A program made the translations under genes and the position numbers. Below the pieces are notes generated by a model. The model searched no databases, was not told the DNA's origin, and saw only the letters and a list, made by a program, of their open reading frames with translations. Below are positions 25,652 through 34,374 of a stretch of 64,000 nt of DNA, piece by piece. Source of the stretch: Saprospiraceae bacterium (GTDB lineage: Bacteria; Bacteroidota; Bacteroidia; Chitinophagales; Saprospiraceae); contig JADJLN010000017.1 in assembly GCA_016710115.1 (NCBI GenBank), positions 280,501 through 344,500 on the forward strand, written 5' to 3'. Within the stretch, counting starts at the first letter, position 1, and the number at the start of each line of letters is the position of its first letter.

Positions 25652-25659
25652 TATATTTG
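25652..25659 (+). promoter_or_regulatory. -7 box (TATATTTG), long leader to the Omp28-like gene
   Basis: TATATTTG fits the consensus with a TTG about 22 bases upstream. The next ATG on this strand is at 25852, which would leave a leader of about 185 bases with no clear riboswitch structure. Confidence 0.5.
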
Positions 25660-25851
25660 TTACCATCCTTATTCTGGGCATTCTCACCCCACTCAGCCAC
25701 TCCTAAACGGATTTACTAAAGGACTGCGTTCCCGGCTCTTTCGAAATGCCTTGTCTCGCTTGGTTTTCTTTAGTCTTGGTCCATTTCGGAGGTTAATAGA
25801 GTTGCCCTGCGTTTATCCGAATCCATCACCTCTCCATTCATTCATTCCATC

Positions 25852-27771
25852 ATGAAGAAACTTTACGCGTTCCTTATCCTCGTGTTGTCAACGGGCATGC
25901 TGGTCGCCCAGACCGGATTCAGCACCAGTTTTGATTTCACCTCATTTTCATCTGAATGGCAACAGCAATCTGTCGCTTCAGATGGCGGATGGTCCTTGTT
26001 CAATCCGTACGCCTCCAATGTCGTTGATGCAGGTTATCCAGCACCGGGTGGTGATTGGCAATACGCCTTTACGTCCGATGGTATTTGCAATTGCGACAAG
26101 GGCAATGACCTCCTGATCGTTCCGGGTACGTATACCTCTGCCAAGAACTGGACTATCGTTTTTGAATACTATTTCCCGGGAACAGATGCCAATGTCAGTG
26201 GCGAATACGTCAATGTGATGTATTCGAACAATGGCGGATTGACCTGGACCAGCTTTGCCAAGCTGGACCCGGCCGGGAAAGAATGGCATACTGCTGTCAC
26301 GGGCTTGAAGACTGCCAACATCCAGGGCGATCTCCAGTTCGCTATCCGGTACAGCGACAATGGCGGGTTGGGCACCGGTTTCGCACTCGATAACCTGAGT
26401 CTGGTGCCAACAGACGGTGCCAATGTACATGTGGCTGGAAAGATCCAATCCGACAGTCCTGTTTTTGTCGGGAATGATGTGATGGTGCAGATCACGATTA
26501 GCAATCTGGGTGATCAGGATGTGTACGGAGTTGAACTGGGCATCAATATGGAAGGCCAAACACCTTACACGGAAGAAATTGAAGAGGTCGAAATCCCATC
26601 CATGACCTCTTTTACATTTGAATATCCGGTGTCTGTAACCACTGCAGGACTGGGTACGTTCGCCATGACAATCAATCCACTTGACGGTACTGATCCGGTA
26701 GATGATGACAATACGTTTGAAGTTGTCATCGCTTCTGTAGACGGCAATTCGGTCCAGCATGGTATTCTGGCTGAAGAAGCCACTGGCACCTGGTGCGGAT
26801 GGTGCCCCCGCGGTGCTGTTTTTATGGATCTGTTGTCCAACAAGTATGACGATTTTATCGGCGTAGCTGTTCACAATGGCGACCCGATGGTCAATACGAC
26901 CTATGATGCCTGGATGGCCAATTCTGTAGGGGGATACCCCAGTGCCCACGTTCAGCGCAAATTCACCGATATCAACCCTTCCGACCTGGAAGCCAACTAC
27001 CTCCTCGCCAAAAATATTGCACCTGCTGCTGAATTGTCGCTCGACTTCGAGTATGACGAAGTGACTCGCGAATTGTCTGCTACGGTGACCGGCACTTTCC
27101 TGATGAACGCGATTTCGCATCGATTCAATCTCATTCTGACCGAAGATGGTGTCACTGGCACTGGCGCCGGTTGGTCGCAGTCCAATTATTACGCCGGTGG
27201 TGCACAGGGACCGATGGGTGGATATGAATCACTACCGAACCCCGTTCCTGCAGCGCAAATGGTGTATGATCATGTCGCTCGAGCAATCGTCGGCACCCCG
27301 AATGGAGCTGTCGGCTCACTGCCATTTATCGTCAAGGCCGGAGAATCCCATTCCTATACATTTACCCACACACTGGACATGACATGGAATCCCGAAAAGA
27401 TCCACATCATCGGTGTCCTGCACAATGACCAGACGAAGAGTATTGCAAATGTTGTCTCTACCTCCCTGTTGAATTCAGATGTTTCCGATTTGCCTGCATC
27501 TGTCACCAGCCTGGATATCTTCCCGAATCCGACAGCTCATGAGGCGTTTGTCCGATTGAACCTGGATCAGACTCTACCTGTCAGTATCCGGGTTGTTGAC
27601 ATCCTGGGCCAGACAGTTGCTGAACGTCCATACGGGATGCAGACAGGTGATCAGATCCCTGCCTGTATTGACCCGGGACTGGTCAGCCGGGATGTACCAG
27701 ATCCAGATCACGGTCGGATCCGACATGATTTCCCGTCCGCTGATGGTTGGCAGTCGTTAAAACAGCGTTAA
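25852..27771 (+). CDS. Omp28-related protein with T9SS C-terminal domain (frameshift near the end)
   Basis: A secreted protein of about 636 aa. After the signal peptide (KKLYAFLILVLSTGMLVA) comes a jelly-roll-like N-terminal domain. A CARDB-type Ig domain follows, then an Omp28-like thioredoxin-fold domain with the redox motif WCGWC at about residue 313 (TGTWCGWCPRGAVFM). The C-terminus begins as a type A T9SS sorting domain, SLDIFPNPTAHEAF ... VRVVDILGQTV. The literal frame then loses the motif and stops at 27771. Shifting one base in the CCGGG at 27688-27692 gives GMYQIQITVGSDMISRPLMV and a stop at 27758-27760, the expected T9SS ending. I infer an intact cargo protein. Confidence 0.87.
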   Translation: MKKLYAFLILVLSTGMLVAQTGFSTSFDFTSFSSEWQQQSVASDGGWSLFNPYASNVVDAGYPAPGGDWQYAFTSDGICNCDKGNDLLIVPGTYTSAKNWTIVFEYYFPGTDANVSGEYVNVMYSNNGGLTWTSFAKLDPAGKEWHTAVTGLKTANIQGDLQFAIRYSDNGGLGTGFALDNLSLVPTDGANVHVAGKIQSDSPVFVGNDVMVQITISNLGDQDVYGVELGINMEGQTPYTEEIEEVEIPSMTSFTFEYPVSVTTAGLGTFAMTINPLDGTDPVDDDNTFEVVIASVDGNSVQHGILAEEATGTWCGWCPRGAVFMDLLSNKYDDFIGVAVHNGDPMVNTTYDAWMANSVGGYPSAHVQRKFTDINPSDLEANYLLAKNIAPAAELSLDFEYDEVTRELSATVTGTFLMNAISHRFNLILTEDGVTGTGAGWSQSNYYAGGAQGPMGGYESLPNPVPAAQMVYDHVARAIVGTPNGAVGSLPFIVKAGESHSYTFTHTLDMTWNPEKIHIIGVLHNDQTKSIANVVSTSLLNSDVSDLPASVTSLDIFPNPTAHEAFVRLNLDQTLPVSIRVVDILGQTVAERPYGMQTGDQIPACIDPGLVSRDVPDPDHGRIRHDFPSADGWQSLKQR

Positions 27772-27778
27772 AGCACAA

Positions 27779-27829
27779 AAAATGGTCGGGTCGAAGCCAT
27801 ATTGGCAAATTGATCCGACCATTTTATTT
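27779..27829 (+). terminator. Terminator after the Omp28-like gene
   Basis: AAAATGGTCGGGTC (27779-27792) pairs with GATCCGACCATTTT (27812-27825), 13 of 14 positions plus one G-U, then T-rich sequence. Confidence 0.85.
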
Positions 27830-27984
27830 ATGTTTTGAATTATTCAAATCAGCGCCATTTTTATTTGGCAATGATTAACATCTGCCAAATACAATCAAAG
27901 TGAGCCTGATTGAAATCCTGTCGTGTTCTGTCCAATGTGCATCCTGAGGAGATCAGGGCATTTTGCAATAACGAATGAGATGAG

Positions 27985-28010
27985 TATATTTGTATACTTC
28001 GAAAAGTATA
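27985..28010 (+). promoter_or_regulatory. Promoter with an inverted repeat at the transcription start
   Basis: TATATTTG (27985-27992) is followed by TATACTT-CGAA-AAGTATA (27993-28010), which ends four bases before the ATG at 28015. The spacing of box, 18-base inverted repeat and ATG copies that at 11195-11224, although the sequences differ. Confidence 0.65.
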
Positions 28011-28014
28011 TTCT

Positions 28015-28689
28015 ATGAAGAGACTGCTACCACTTTTCCTGCTCCTGTTCATGATCACTGCCGTTCAGGCCCAGTTCAATCTTGGGCCAACCCCGGTCAT
28101 GACCCACTTTGGCCCTGAAGATGCAGATGTGCATGGAGATGCGACACTGACCTACAACGGAAGTACGCCATTGACTCTTCGATGGAATATCATCAACATC
28201 GTCAGCCCCAAGGAATGGACTCCTTATGTGTGTCTGGGCATTGCCTGCTATCCTCCTGGTCAGACGACCGGATTGACAACGATCCAACCCGGTGAAACGA
28301 TCAATATTCAGGGACATTTCTTCACCAGCCTGTTCTGTGGAACCGGATCTTTTGATCTGACGTTCACGGATGAAGCCACGAATCAGATGGTCGCCATGGG
28401 CACATTCAATTTCGAATGTATCGCCAGCTCCACCAGCAACCCGAGTTCTTCATCAGCTATTTCGATCTTCCCCAACCCTGCTGTAACCTGGTTTTCCGTG
28501 AGTGAAAATGTCCAGGCTTCACGTGTAGAGGTGTACAATATCATTGGCAAGCAGATCGCTCAATACGCGTACCAGTCCGCCGGCCGGTATGACATCAGCA
28601 ATCTGGCTGGTGGTATGTATCTGGTTCGTGTGATCGATAACAAAGGCCAACTCGTCACGACAAAGCGACTGACCAAGAATACACCCTGA
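28015..28689 (+). CDS. T9SS type A sorting-domain protein
   Basis: A 224-aa exported protein: signal peptide (KRLLPLFLLLFMITAVQA), a beta-rich domain of about 120 residues with four Cys (YVCLGIACYPP and SLFCGTGSF ... FNFEC), a Ser/Asn linker, and a C-terminal T9SS domain. That domain reads AISIFPNPAVTWFSV ... VEVYNIIGKQI ... LAGGMYLVRVIDNKGQLVTT. The N-terminal domain has a DUF-like immunoglobulin appearance often seen in such proteins; its function is unknown. It should be translocated across the outer membrane and released or anchored. It is transcribed alone, with its own promoter hairpin and a strong terminator. Confidence 0.88.
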   Translation: MKRLLPLFLLLFMITAVQAQFNLGPTPVMTHFGPEDADVHGDATLTYNGSTPLTLRWNIINIVSPKEWTPYVCLGIACYPPGQTTGLTTIQPGETINIQGHFFTSLFCGTGSFDLTFTDEATNQMVAMGTFNFECIASSTSNPSSSSAISIFPNPAVTWFSVSENVQASRVEVYNIIGKQIAQYAYQSAGRYDISNLAGGMYLVRVIDNKGQLVTTKRLTKNTP

Positions 28690-28714
28690 TCAGGCCTTCC
28701 TGATCGGTGCAAAA

Positions 28715-28749
28715 AGCCCGCTCCCGAACTCTCGAGGGCGGGCTTTTTT
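28715..28749 (+). terminator. Terminator after the T9SS protein gene
   Basis: AGCCCGC (28715-28721) pairs with GCGGGCT (28738-28744), with further pairing inside, preceded by AAAAA and followed by TTTTTT. Confidence 0.88.
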
Positions 28750-29021
28750 GTTTCTGTAGAAATGGGATATGAACGGGTTGAATGTTCAACGTTCAAGGCG
28801 TGGCCTCCCCCGAGTACTCGGGGTGCCTCTCAACCGGATCAACGTTCCATGTAAATCGCATTGAACATTGATCAGAATGCCACTCTTGCGGCATTCCTTT
28901 AACCTTGAACTGCCGCGCTTCAGTTCGCTCTGGAAACAAAAGGTTTCCAATCACACGTGTTCGAGACGGGTGGAATATACAATGTGCAGAAACGGGAAAT
29001 CAACTCAACCAGACGTTCAGA
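28750..29021. other. Intergenic stretch, no gene, one palindrome
   Basis: About 270 bases up to the queD stop. Apart from the palindrome at 28808-28823 and short repeats of GTTCAACGTTCAA type (28784-28796), nothing is recognisable. Confidence 0.5.
28808..28823. repeat. Palindromic element CCCCGAGTACTCGGGG, copy 3
   Basis: A perfect 16-base palindrome, the cleanest of the three copies in the window. Confidence 0.65.
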
Positions 29022-29450
29022 TCAGGCAGGATATTCTACAATATTTCGGGGTGTCTCATACAAGCGGATCATCAGCATCAATTTTTGAGGCAAATGAAGT
29101 CGTAACCGATCATGGATCACCCGGCAGATATTCTCTGCCGTCGGGATGAGGTACCTGCCATCCGAATCAGGTTCGCAAAATTCAGGAACCTCCAGATTCA
29201 GATTTTTATGATCCAGATAGATCTCAATTTCCCGATAGATGAGTTCCTTCAGATCCTTCATATCAATCAGCATACCGGTCTCACGGTCCACTTCACCACT
29301 CACGCGCACATCCAATTCGTAGTTGTGACCATGGTACAACGGATTTGAGCACAAACCAAAGACGGCCTTGTTTTTCTCATCCGACCAATCGCGATGAGCC
29401 AGCCGGTGTGCGGCATTAAAATGTGCTTTACGAATGACGGCGGTTTGCAT
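29022..29450 (-). CDS. queD: 6-carboxytetrahydropterin synthase / PTPS-family protein
   Basis: Pterin synthase fold protein of 142 aa, expected to act in queuosine/7-deazaguanine precursor synthesis (7,8-dihydroneopterin triphosphate to 6-carboxytetrahydropterin). Zinc ligands are visible in FNAAHRL and YHGHNY, the catalytic Cys in FGLCSNPLYHGHN, and the family motif PTAENICRVIHD. The remaining que genes are not nearby, so a 6-pyruvoyl-tetrahydropterin synthase activity cannot be excluded. It is divergent from the glutathione peroxidase gene. Confidence 0.88.
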   Translation of the reverse strand: MQTAVIRKAHFNAAHRLAHRDWSDEKNKAVFGLCSNPLYHGHNYELDVRVSGEVDRETGMLIDMKDLKELIYREIEIYLDHKNLNLEVPEFCEPDSDGRYLIPTAENICRVIHDRLRLHLPQKLMLMIRLYETPRNIVEYPA

Positions 29451-29456
29451 GGTCCC

Positions 29457-29464
29457 TATCTTTG
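29457..29464 (+). promoter_or_regulatory. -7 box (TATCTTTG) upstream of the gpx operon
   Basis: TATCTTTG fits the consensus and points toward the glutathione peroxidase gene 58 bases downstream. A weaker box, TACCTTTA, lies at 29510-29517, just before the ATG at 29523. Confidence 0.5.
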
Positions 29465-29522
29465 AGCATGTAACAAATCGGGAGCGCTCTGGTTGCCATG
29501 CGCATTCCCTACCTTTAGCCCA

Positions 29523-30017
29523 ATGTCAACACTTCCTGATTTTTACCAGTTTTCTCTGCCTTTGCTGGATGGTGGGCATTTTTCATTCAAGCAGTTGAAA
29601 GGGAAGCATGCATTGCTGGTCAATGTGGCCAGCGAATGTGGATTTACACCGCAATATCGTCAACTTCAGGAGATGCATACCCACTATGCCGATCGGGTGA
29701 GCATCATCGGCTTCCCCTGCAATGACTTCGGTGGTCAGGAACCGGGATCACCGGAGGAAATCCGCAACTTCTGTGACCAGAGATATCAGATCAGCTTTCC
29801 ACTGACCGAAAAAATACAGATTCGGCAACTTCCGGTCCACCCGATCTATCAATGGTTGACTCAACAGGACCTGAATGGCGTTGCGGACTATCCAATCAAC
29901 TGGAATTTTACCAAGTTTCTCATTTCACCCGAAGGACAGTGGATCGAGGGCTTTGGGTCTGCTGTATCCCCGTTTGCAGATGAGATCCTGCATCACCTTG
30001 GTATACACAACGGCTGA
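29523..30017 (+). CDS. Glutathione peroxidase-family thiol peroxidase
   Basis: A 164-aa peroxidase that reduces hydroperoxides; bacterial Cys-type members usually use thioredoxin. The active-site Cys is in NVASECGFTPQY, the second family Cys region is GFPCNDFGGQEPG, and the Trp/Asn of the tetrad are in NWNFTKFL. The ATG at 29523 gives the usual N-terminus (a start at 29493 adds ten unrelated residues). The holB gene begins one base after the stop, so the two are co-transcribed. Confidence 0.93.
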   Translation: MSTLPDFYQFSLPLLDGGHFSFKQLKGKHALLVNVASECGFTPQYRQLQEMHTHYADRVSIIGFPCNDFGGQEPGSPEEIRNFCDQRYQISFPLTEKIQIRQLPVHPIYQWLTQQDLNGVADYPINWNFTKFLISPEGQWIEGFGSAVSPFADEILHHLGIHNG

Positions 30018-30018
30018 T

Positions 30019-31158
30019 ATGATACCCTGGAATTTTACCCACATCCCTGGCATGGACCTGGAGAAGGCCGAATTGCAGAAATTGGCCAACCAGGATCGAA
30101 TTCCTCATGCCCAACTTTTCCTGGGTGATTTTGGATCTGCTGTTTTAGGCCTGGCTCTTGCCTTTGCCCGACTTGTCCTGTGCGAGAAATCGGGCGTTGA
30201 ACCCTGTGAAACTTGCACCGCTTGCCAGAAATCGGGACGTTGGGTGCATCCCGATCTCCACTTCTCCTTTCCTGTGATCGGTGAAAAAAAGACAAGCAAT
30301 GACTTCCTGCCTGCCTGGAGGGCATTTCTCACCCAACATCCTTATGGCCAACCTTCCGACTGGTTCAACCAGATGGGAGAAGAAAACAAACTCGGCAATA
30401 TCAACGTGGCTGAATGCCAGCAGATCTTCCAGAAGCTGAGCTATACCATCGTCGAAGGGCGGTATAAGATCCTGCTCATGTGGGGCCCGGAGTTTTTGGG
30501 CAAGGAGGGCAACCGCTTGCTCAAACTGATCGAAGAACCACCCGACAATACGTTATTCCTCCTGGTAGGAGCGGATGCAGATCGCATCTTACCCACGATC
30601 CTGTCGCGATGCCAATTGGTTAAAATCCGTCCCTTTCAGGATCCTGAGATTGCCGAAGCGTTGCAGGCTCTCAGTCTCGCCGGGGTACACGAAGCGACCA
30701 CGTGGGCCTATCTCGCAGACGGGAATCTCGGGCAGGCCATCCATCTGGCCAGCGTCAGTGAACGGCCTGTTGCTGAATTGCTGTTGAACTGGCTGCGTAT
30801 CTGTTATACCGAAAGCGGTCAGAAAATGGTTGCTCTGGTTGAACAACTGGCTCGTTTGGGCCGGGAAGAACAGAAAAGTCTGTTTCAGTATGGACTCTAT
30901 TTCTTTCGTCAAATGGTTCTGTCACTGGCCGGAAGATCGGAGGCCATTCGGTTGTCTGCAGAGGAAAAAACGGCAGCTATCAAACTGTCTGGACAGCTCG
31001 ATCTGGACCGATTGGCAGAAATGATTGAATTGTTTGATGAGTCATTAAGAAGCATTGAACGGAATGCCAATGCAAAAATCTTATTTTTGAACGTGTCGAT
31101 CCAATTGCACGCTGTCATGCGGGATCAAATGCGTTTTATTTCGACGATGAATTCATAG
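30019..31158 (+). CDS. holB: DNA polymerase III delta' subunit
   Basis: Clamp-loader subunit of 379 aa, AAA+-like but with a degenerate P-loop (LFLGDFGSAVLGLALAFARL). The zinc-binding Cys cluster is present (LCEKSGVEPCETCTACQKSG), as is the sensor region IVEGRYKILLMWGPEFLGKE followed by NRLLKLIEEPPDNTLFLLV and ILSRCQLVKI, where LIEEPP and SRC are family hallmarks. The start at 30019 follows the peroxidase stop by one base. The ricT-like gene starts two bases after its stop, a common pairing of holB and PSP1/RicT in Bacteroidota. Confidence 0.92.
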   Translation: MIPWNFTHIPGMDLEKAELQKLANQDRIPHAQLFLGDFGSAVLGLALAFARLVLCEKSGVEPCETCTACQKSGRWVHPDLHFSFPVIGEKKTSNDFLPAWRAFLTQHPYGQPSDWFNQMGEENKLGNINVAECQQIFQKLSYTIVEGRYKILLMWGPEFLGKEGNRLLKLIEEPPDNTLFLLVGADADRILPTILSRCQLVKIRPFQDPEIAEALQALSLAGVHEATTWAYLADGNLGQAIHLASVSERPVAELLLNWLRICYTESGQKMVALVEQLARLGREEQKSLFQYGLYFFRQMVLSLAGRSEAIRLSAEEKTAAIKLSGQLDLDRLAEMIELFDESLRSIERNANAKILFLNVSIQLHAVMRDQMRFISTMNS

Positions 31159-31160
31159 AT

Positions 31161-32428
31161 ATGGGTTGTGGAGCTTGCTCAAGTCAAACAGGAAATAAAC
31201 CATCCGGCTGCAACAGCCAGGGAGGATGCACCAGTGGTGGCTGCAATCGACTCAATACATTTGATTGGTTGAGTGAACTGGATATTCCCGATCCCTCCTC
31301 TTACAATCTCGTAGAGGTCAGTTTCAAACACGGGTCTCGAAAGGCATTTTTTCGCAACCCCGACCGGGTCAGGGCGAACACCGGTGATATGGTGGTCGTC
31401 GACTCGAATACCGGTTACGATGTAGGTCGAGTGTCACTGACCGGAGAACTGGTCCGTTTGCAGATGAAAAAAAAGAAGACGACTGAAAAACATGTCGTCT
31501 ACAATATTCAGCGACAGGCCAATGAACGGGATCTGGACAGGTTGGCAGAAGCGCGCGAACTTGAATACCCCACCCTGGTTCGGGCCGGGCAGTGGCAGCC
31601 AGTCTCAATCTCAATATGAAGATCGGGGATGTCGAATTCCGGGGCGACCGGCGAAAGGCTTCTTTTTATTATACGGCTGAAGGGCGAATCGATTTTCGGG
31701 AATTGATCCGTCATTTCGCCAAGGAGTTTCGCGTCAAGGTATGGATGCGCCAGATCGGTGCGCGGCAGGAATCAGGCTTGATCGGTGGCCTGGGTCCCTG
31801 TGGTCGTGAACTCTGTTGTTCAACCTGGTTGACCGACTTCAAATCCGTCAACACAGCAGCGGCACGTTATCAGAATCTTGCCATCAATCAATCCAAACTG
31901 TCCGGTCAGTGCGGCCGGCTGAAGTGTTGTCTGAATTTCGAACTGGACACCTATCTGGATGCACTTGGCGACTTCCCGCAGGATACTGAACAGATCAAAA
32001 CACAGGAAGGAATGGCCCATCTGGTCAAGACCGATATCTTCAAGGGCCTGATGTTCTTTGCGTATGATCGGGATCATGGCCGGGGAAAACTGTATGCTCT
32101 GGATAAGGAACGAGTCAAGGAATTTGTCGAAATGAACAAACGGGGTGAATACCCGGTTAGCCTTGCAGCCGAACAGGTAATCACCACCCCCGTTGATGAT
32201 GAACCTTCCTTTGATGATGCTGTCACCGGAGTCATTGAACTCCCTCCCGACAAGCGAAAAAAGAAAAAGAAAAACAAACCTCGTGGAGGAGGACAGGGAA
32301 AGACAGCCGGTCCTCCAAACAACCGTCCGGCTGCCGGTCCGAACCCACGATCCGGTCCAGGTGGCAACAGACGAAAAGGCGGTAAGCCATCAAAAGGCAA
32401 CAATCGGCCGGACAAACCCAATAATTAA
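31161..32428 (+). CDS. ricT: PSP1 C-terminal domain protein, RicT-like (one frameshift)
   Basis: Homologue of RicT/YaaT, which in Bacillus forms an iron-sulfur complex that affects RNA processing. About 422 aa after repair. The N-terminus is very Cys-rich (MGCGACSS ... GCNSQGGCTSGGCNRLN), typical of the Bacteroidota form. The PSP1 core has the Cys motifs GPCGRELCCSTW and SGQCGRLKCCLNFE. The tail is a Lys/Pro/Gly-rich disordered region (KRKKKKKNKPRGGG). The frame breaks at the CC of 31585-31586; one extra C gives TLVRARAVAASLNLNMKIGD, joining both halves. The gene sits between holB and lpd with gaps of 2 and 6 bases. Confidence 0.88.
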
Positions 32429-32434
32429 CAAACC

Positions 32435-33838
32435 ATGACTTACGATCTCGTCGTCATCGGCTCCGGTCCCGGGGGCTACATCGCTGCTATTCGTGCTGCC
32501 CAACTGGGTATGAAAACCGCCGTTGTCGAACGCTACCCCACCCTGGGTGGTACCTGCCTCAATGTGGGCTGTATTCCATCCAAGGCCCTGCTGGATTCTT
32601 CTGAGCACTATCATCAGGCACATACTGAATTCGATCAACACGGGATCGACCTGTCTGGACTGAAGCTGGATATGGCCAGAATGGTTGAACGCAAGAACGG
32701 CGTGGTGGATGCAACTGTAAAGGGTGTAGAATTTCTGATGAAAAAGAATAAGATCGATGTGTTCCATGGTCATGGCTCCTTCCTCGACAAGACCCATGTA
32801 CAAGTCTCAGCTGAAACCGGGGATCCAGTCGTACTGGAAGCCGGTAAGATCATCATTGCCACCGGGTCAAAACCCACCACTCCCGACATGTTCAATGTCG
32901 ACAAAAAGCGAGTCATCACTTCCACGGAAGCGTTGAATATAGATAAGCTGCCCAAGTCGATGGTCATCATTGGTGGCGGCGTCATCGGACTGGAACTCGG
33001 GAGCGTCTTTGCTCGCTTGGGCACCCAGGTCGATGTGGTCGAATTCCTGGATCGGATCATTCCGGGAATGGACACAGATTGCAGTCGCGAACTGCAGCGG
33101 TCTCTGAAAAAGCTGGGAATGAAATTTCATCTCGGGCATCAGGTGACGGAAGTAAAAGCAACTGCCAAACAGGTCAAGGTCAGCTTTGTCGATAAAAAGA
33201 AAGACGAGGCCAAAGAGCTCACCGCTGACTACTGCCTGGTCGCGATTGGCCGCCGCCCCTATACAGACAATCTCGGCCTGGACAAGATCGGATTGACCAC
33301 CGATGAGCGGGGCCGGATCCCTGTGGATGCTCACCTGCAAACCAGTGTGCCAGGCATCTACGCCATCGGTGATGTGATCCAGGGCCCCATGCTGGCGCAC
33401 AAGGCCGAAGAGGAGGGTGTCTTTGTCGCCGAGACCATCGCCGGTCAGAAGCCGCATATCGATTACAACCTGATTCCCGGAGTGGTGTACACCTGGCCGG
33501 AAGTATCTGCTGTGGGTCAGACTGAAGATCAATTGAAAGAGGCGGGCATCCCCTATAAATCAGGAAAATACCCCTTCAAAGCCCTCGGTCGTGCCCGGGC
33601 CAGCAATGATCTGGATGGCATGGTCAAAGTACTCGCCCACCAGGAAACGGATGAGATCCTGGGTGTGCACATCGTTGGTGCCCGTGCAGCCGATCTGATC
33701 GCAGAAGCCGTCGCATTGATGGAATTCCGGGCTTCGGCAGAGGATGCATCCCGGATGAGCCATGCCCATCCGACGTTTGCGGAGGCATTCAAGGAGGCCT
33801 GTCTGGATGCTACAGGTAATCGGGCGTTGAATATGTGA
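32435..33838 (+). CDS. lpd: Dihydrolipoyl dehydrogenase (E3)
   Basis: FAD-dependent E3 component of 2-oxo-acid dehydrogenase complexes (467 aa), reoxidising dihydrolipoamide with NAD+. Visible parts: FAD motif VIGSGPGGYIAAIRAAQLG, redox-active disulfide GGTCLNVGCIPSKALL, NAD-binding VIIGGGVIGLELGSVFARLG, and the C-terminal His-Glu pair in HAHPTFAEAFKEA. All catalytic residues are present. It could serve SucA (3 kb away on the other side of the window's start) and other complexes. It ends a run of four same-strand genes. No lipoyl domain is fused. Confidence 0.96.
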   Translation: MTYDLVVIGSGPGGYIAAIRAAQLGMKTAVVERYPTLGGTCLNVGCIPSKALLDSSEHYHQAHTEFDQHGIDLSGLKLDMARMVERKNGVVDATVKGVEFLMKKNKIDVFHGHGSFLDKTHVQVSAETGDPVVLEAGKIIIATGSKPTTPDMFNVDKKRVITSTEALNIDKLPKSMVIIGGGVIGLELGSVFARLGTQVDVVEFLDRIIPGMDTDCSRELQRSLKKLGMKFHLGHQVTEVKATAKQVKVSFVDKKKDEAKELTADYCLVAIGRRPYTDNLGLDKIGLTTDERGRIPVDAHLQTSVPGIYAIGDVIQGPMLAHKAEEEGVFVAETIAGQKPHIDYNLIPGVVYTWPEVSAVGQTEDQLKEAGIPYKSGKYPFKALGRARASNDLDGMVKVLAHQETDEILGVHIVGARAADLIAEAVALMEFRASAEDASRMSHAHPTFAEAFKEACLDATGNRALNM

Positions 33839-34324
33839 TTGAAATCCAAGACTGGACCACTGGCTGAATTTCTTGGTTATTGGGTTATTGAGTGATTTCG
33901 ATATTGCGAAAGACAAGGCAGAAGCGGTGTTTAGCATTGGTCAAGCCTTTTGCCTACTCCCATCCTGTCCATCCTTAAATTCTGTGAATCCTGATCCGGA
34001 CAATTATTGTAAGCACCAAATTACAAGCACCTAAACACAATTAAATCACAATGACCAAATTCGAATGACCAAAACGAAAAGTAGTTTCGGTCATTGATTT
34101 TTCGAATTTTGAATTTACCTGCCAGCCGGCAGGCTGGTTTGGGATTTGGGATTTGTGATTTGTGATTTCAGAGCTAAGTAAAAATTTGAATGGCCAAATC
34201 CACTGGTAGTTTCGGTTATTGTTTTTTTGAATTTTGAATTTATTTGGGATTTGTCGTTTGGGATTTGGGATTTGTTATTTGGGATTTGTTATTTCAGATT
34301 TCCCACCCAAGTTCATGTCACACC
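33839..34324. repeat. Intergenic low-complexity repeats
   Basis: About 490 bases without a gene. The word GGTTATTGGGTTATTGAG (33873-33890) recalls the block at 6.6-7.0 kb. Two imperfect copies of a unit of about 120 bases follow (34065-34172 and 34189-34302). Each copy has GTAGTTTCGG, TTTTGAATTT, and arrays of GGGATTTG/TGTGATTT. The hairpin word CCTGCCAGCCGGCAGG (34118-34133) separates parts of the first copy and resembles the hairpins at 6658 and 6910. Confidence 0.7.
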
Positions 34325-34356
34325 AAAAAAGCCCCGACTAGTGCCGGGGCTTTTTT
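34325..34356 (-). terminator. Bidirectional terminator beside the PDZ gene
   Basis: AAAAAAGCCCCG (34325-34336) pairs perfectly with CGGGGCTTTTTT (34345-34356), with an 8-base loop. It ends the leftward PDZ gene and could also stop rightward transcription. Confidence 0.9.
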
Positions 34357-34374
34357 CATAATTTATACTACCGT

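Noticed and set aside
34065..34302. CRISPR array
   Set aside because: The repeats are imperfect, low in complexity and lack unique spacers of constant length; no cas genes are present.
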